This document shows, in pieces, positions 42,879 through 45,326 of a stretch of DNA of 45,326 bases. How positions within the stretch are numbered: position 1 is the stretch's first letter; each line of letters starts with the position of its first letter. The notes under the pieces are model-generated. The model did not search any database. It was not told the origin of the DNA and saw only the letters and a list, made by a program, of their open reading frames with translations. The position numbers and the translations under genes are program-made. The stretch comes from Acidobacteriota bacterium (GTDB lineage Bacteria > Acidobacteriota > Terriglobia > 2-12-FULL-54-10), in the NCBI GenBank assembly GCA_016199675.1, contig JACQGE010000011.1, positions 1 through 45,326 of the forward strand, read 5' to 3'.

Positions 42879-45326
42879 TCAGAACTCGAATTTCAGGGCC
42901 AACTGGACTTGCCGAGAAGTGCCCACTGTTCTGGTGATCCGTCCCGGATTATCAACAGGCCCTCCGTTGTTTTCGAATACGCTTGTTCCCGGGCCAGCGA
43001 AGACTGGATGATTTGCAAAATTGAAAAACTCTGCCCGAAATTGCAGGTTCTTCCGCTCGCCGATTGCAAACCCCTTGAATACGGACAGGTCGAACTTAGT
43101 TAATCCCGGCCCATCCAAAGTGTTCTTCGCCAAATTCCCAAAATATCCCGGGGCTACCGGCAGAAACTGGGTTTCATCGAACCAATGATCCAGCTCTCCG
43201 ATCACCGGGTTGGTGTTTCCTCCCGGCTTCAAGATGGGCCGAACATCGCACCGGCAGAATGTATTGGTCGAGTAGCCAGGCCCGCCGATCGTCTGCGGCA
43301 AGCCAGACCGCTTGGTAAAGGTTCCATTGATTTGCCAACCCCCCAGAATCGCATTGGCAACACTGCCCATATTCGACCCGAAGGCGAGACCCTGTCCTAC
43401 AGGAATCTCATAGGTGAAGTTGAAATTGAAGTTGTGGGGGACATCCTGATCGGCCCGGCCTTTATCGAAGTTTTTATAGTCCCAGGAGTTCGATGTCTGG
43501 AACGAATTGCCGCCCTCTCCGCCCGTGACGCCGAGTCCCGTCGCTTTGCTCAGGTTTTTTGACCAGGTATAGGAGGAGCTGAACTCAATTCCCTGGGCAA
43601 ACCGTTTCTGAATTCGCATTTGCAGGGCGTTGTACCAACTGTCTCCTATATTGGCAAAGGTACGGGTATTATCCCAAGCAGGGTTAGCGGGAGGTTGGTT
43701 GCGCGGCGTAAACAACACTCCGTTGGCATCTTTGCTTAACGCAGGCTGAACATCATTGTTCACTGAACCCAGGTTGATGCCTCGGGTGCCAATATAACTC
43801 ATCCTCCCGACCCAACTCTGCCCGATCTGGCGCTCGATTCCAAAGTTCCACTGCAACGCATAAGGATATTTGTAATCATAGGCGATGATGGTGGGCGCGC
43901 GAGTGCCTGTACGGGGATCCACTCCCGCCAATGGGTTCGGCCACCGCGTGAGGTTACGGAGTTGGATTCGATTGGCAGAAGGCGGGTGGAAGACAGCCAG
44001 CGAGAACTGGTAAAACAAGGGCATCTCCTTGAACATTCCGAAACCGCCCCGGATCGAAGTCTTCTGGTCCGGGCTGTAGGCAAAGCCAAACCGCGGCATG
44101 AACCCTCCCAGGATGTCCCGGAGCTCGAACAAAGGTTTGTCGCCCAACTGCGTGTACACCGTGTCCCGGAGCACATCAACAATATTGGCCGTCTTCTGGT
44201 TAACCTCGACGGGAGGAGTGGCATGTTCCCAGCGCACACCAAAGTTCAGGGTCAGGTTGGAAAGCACCGCAATATCATCCTGAACGTACCAGGAGGCCAA
44301 AATTTGCCGATAGCCTCGGTAAGGGTCCGCTAGCGCATATCCATTGTCCGCTGTGAGAGTGTGGGCAACAGTCATGCTGTTAATCCCACGACAATCGTTC
44401 GAACCTCCGGTGCAGTAACCCGTGGTTCGTTGCCCTGCCGTCAGGAAGTTCTTGACGGGAGTAAACCAACTGGCGTTTCCGCGTGTCCAAGTCGTCCGCA
44501 GCGCGTTCTCCTGGAACCGCCGGATGTCCACTCCCATGTCCAGCGAATGGCGGCTCTTGCTGATGCGCACGGAATCGTAATAAGTAAACGTATTGCTCAC
44601 AAACTTTAAGGGAGCAGCCAGGTAGGCCCCATTGACCGCGGTCCCGATACCATTATGCCCTCCCGGAAGGCTTACTCCGGGAATGGACCAGGGACCGCTC
44701 CAAGGCACTCCGGGAACAACTTCAAGCTGCGGAGCCAGCCCCGGGAAATTGACCACATCGTTGCGCGGGTCTCCCTCAATGCACTGGCATTGTTGGGTTC
44801 GATTGCGGGAAAAGCCGAAGCGCGCTGTGTTCAGCACCGAGGGAGAGACAATTCGAGTCCAGTCCAACGTCACAAAATTATAAGCTCCCCATTCGGCGTT
44901 GACGGGGTGGGTCTTCCCGTCGCTTAGAAATTGTGAGTCCGGCAACTCCTTGCTGCTGTAATCAACCACCATGCGGCCAAAAATATTGTCGCTGTCGCTC
45001 AGCCGCTGGTCAATCCGGCCCATCACATAATTTTCCCGGCCCACCTGCGTTCGGCTGACCCGAAATTCCTGGCTGCCATCATTCTGATACAGGTGGGTAC
45101 CCCGAGGGATCAGCGCCAGAAAGGGCATGATGTCCGGGTGGATTCCTTTCGGAAGGGTCTCCGTCACGATGGCTTGATCCTTCGGACAAGCCACAAATCG
45201 TGTCCCGGTAGCTGGATTGATTGGGCAATTTGTGATGATTCCCACCCGTGCTTCGTCCGTCAAGGTGCTTCGAAAGTCCGTGGTCCCCAAGCTCTGCCGC
45301 AAGCCTTCGTAGGAGCCGAAGAAGAA
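42879..45326 (-). CDS. Receptor F: Oar-like TonB-dependent receptor, N-terminus outside the window
   Basis: The last 815 codons of a receptor of probably about 1,100 residues. The frame is open to the window edge (FFFGSYEGLRQSLGTT) and ends RQVQLALKFEF. The signal peptide, regulatory domain and plug lie beyond base 45326. Visible barrel landmarks are IFGRMVVDYSSKELPDSQFL, QQCQCIEGD, GYCTGGSNDCRG and CRCDVRP, the cysteine signature shared with receptors A and E. It is the closest paralogue in the window of the receptor pseudogene at 2862, and both sit directly upstream of an ankyrin gene, which supports a conserved receptor-ankyrin pairing. Confidence 0.9.
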   Translation of the reverse strand, partial: FFFGSYEGLRQSLGTTDFRSTLTDEARVGIITNCPINPATGTRFVACPKDQAIVTETLPKGIHPDIMPFLALIPRGTHLYQNDGSQEFRVSRTQVGRENYVMGRIDQRLSDSDNIFGRMVVDYSSKELPDSQFLSDGKTHPVNAEWGAYNFVTLDWTRIVSPSVLNTARFGFSRNRTQQCQCIEGDPRNDVVNFPGLAPQLEVVPGVPWSGPWSIPGVSLPGGHNGIGTAVNGAYLAAPLKFVSNTFTYYDSVRISKSRHSLDMGVDIRRFQENALRTTWTRGNASWFTPVKNFLTAGQRTTGYCTGGSNDCRGINSMTVAHTLTADNGYALADPYRGYRQILASWYVQDDIAVLSNLTLNFGVRWEHATPPVEVNQKTANIVDVLRDTVYTQLGDKPLFELRDILGGFMPRFGFAYSPDQKTSIRGGFGMFKEMPLFYQFSLAVFHPPSANRIQLRNLTRWPNPLAGVDPRTGTRAPTIIAYDYKYPYALQWNFGIERQIGQSWVGRMSYIGTRGINLGSVNNDVQPALSKDANGVLFTPRNQPPANPAWDNTRTFANIGDSWYNALQMRIQKRFAQGIEFSSSYTWSKNLSKATGLGVTGGEGGNSFQTSNSWDYKNFDKGRADQDVPHNFNFNFTYEIPVGQGLAFGSNMGSVANAILGGWQINGTFTKRSGLPQTIGGPGYSTNTFCRCDVRPILKPGGNTNPVIGELDHWFDETQFLPVAPGYFGNLAKNTLDGPGLTKFDLSVFKGFAIGERKNLQFRAEFFNFANHPVFAGPGTSVFENNGGPVDNPGRITRTVGTSRQVQLALKFEF

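Overview
The window looks like chromosomal DNA of an Acidobacteriota bacterium, probably from the Solibacter/Bryobacter/Vicinamibacter side of the phylum. Three things suggest this. It holds many very large Oar-like outer-membrane receptors (carboxypeptidase-regulatory-like domain, plug, beta-barrel). It has three copies of a secreted multi-domain cytochrome (PSCyt1/DUF1587/DUF1595/DUF1592/DUF1588/DUF1585) paired with a Tat-exported DUF1552 protein. It also has secreted ankyrin-repeat proteins. This is inference from gene content; no rRNA or ribosomal-protein gene is present to confirm it.

Layout. Bases 1-69 are the 3' part of a tRNA-Pro(UGG). A decayed large serine recombinase (70-1108, minus) abuts it, and its frame runs without a stop into the antisense of the tRNA. 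Module 1 (1242-8683, all minus, listed 5' to 3') is cytochrome, DUF1552 protein, a decapitated receptor pseudogene, ankyrin protein. Bases 9197-16353 (plus) hold a secreted DinB-like protein, a frameshifted receptor (A) and a receptor lacking the regulatory domain (B). Module 2 (29367 to 16381, minus) is cytochrome, DUF1552 protein, ankyrin protein, tandem receptors D and C, and a second DinB-like protein. Bases 29576-33542 hold single genes: an MglA-type GTPase, a small cytochrome c, a secreted bicupin, and a lipoprotein with two carboxymuconolactone-decarboxylase-like repeats. Module 3 (33754 to the end) has receptor E (minus), a divergent cytochrome-DUF1552 operon (plus), and a convergent ankyrin protein and receptor F (minus, cut by the window end).

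How the parts may work together (inference). Every predicted product of the repeated cassette is exported: the receptor to the outer membrane, the di-heme-motif cytochrome and the Tat-dependent DUF1552 protein to the periplasm or surface, and the ankyrin solenoid to the periplasm. The same four gene types recur three times in different orders and orientations. That suggests a functional unit, perhaps import and oxidative processing of an extracellular substrate, with paralogues for different substrates. No function has been established for this set that I know of.

Regulation visible in the sequence. Strong sigma70-type promoters (TTGACA with a 16-17 bp spacer) precede all three cytochrome genes and the first DinB gene. 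A perfect 30-bp palindrome overlaps the -35 box of the module 3 promoter. Two copies of a roughly 85-nt leader carry a hairpin whose C-rich loop can pair with the downstream Shine-Dalgarno sequence. One copy now heads the decapitated receptor and the other lies just upstream of the module 1 cytochrome gene. Two clear intrinsic terminators flank the third ankyrin gene.
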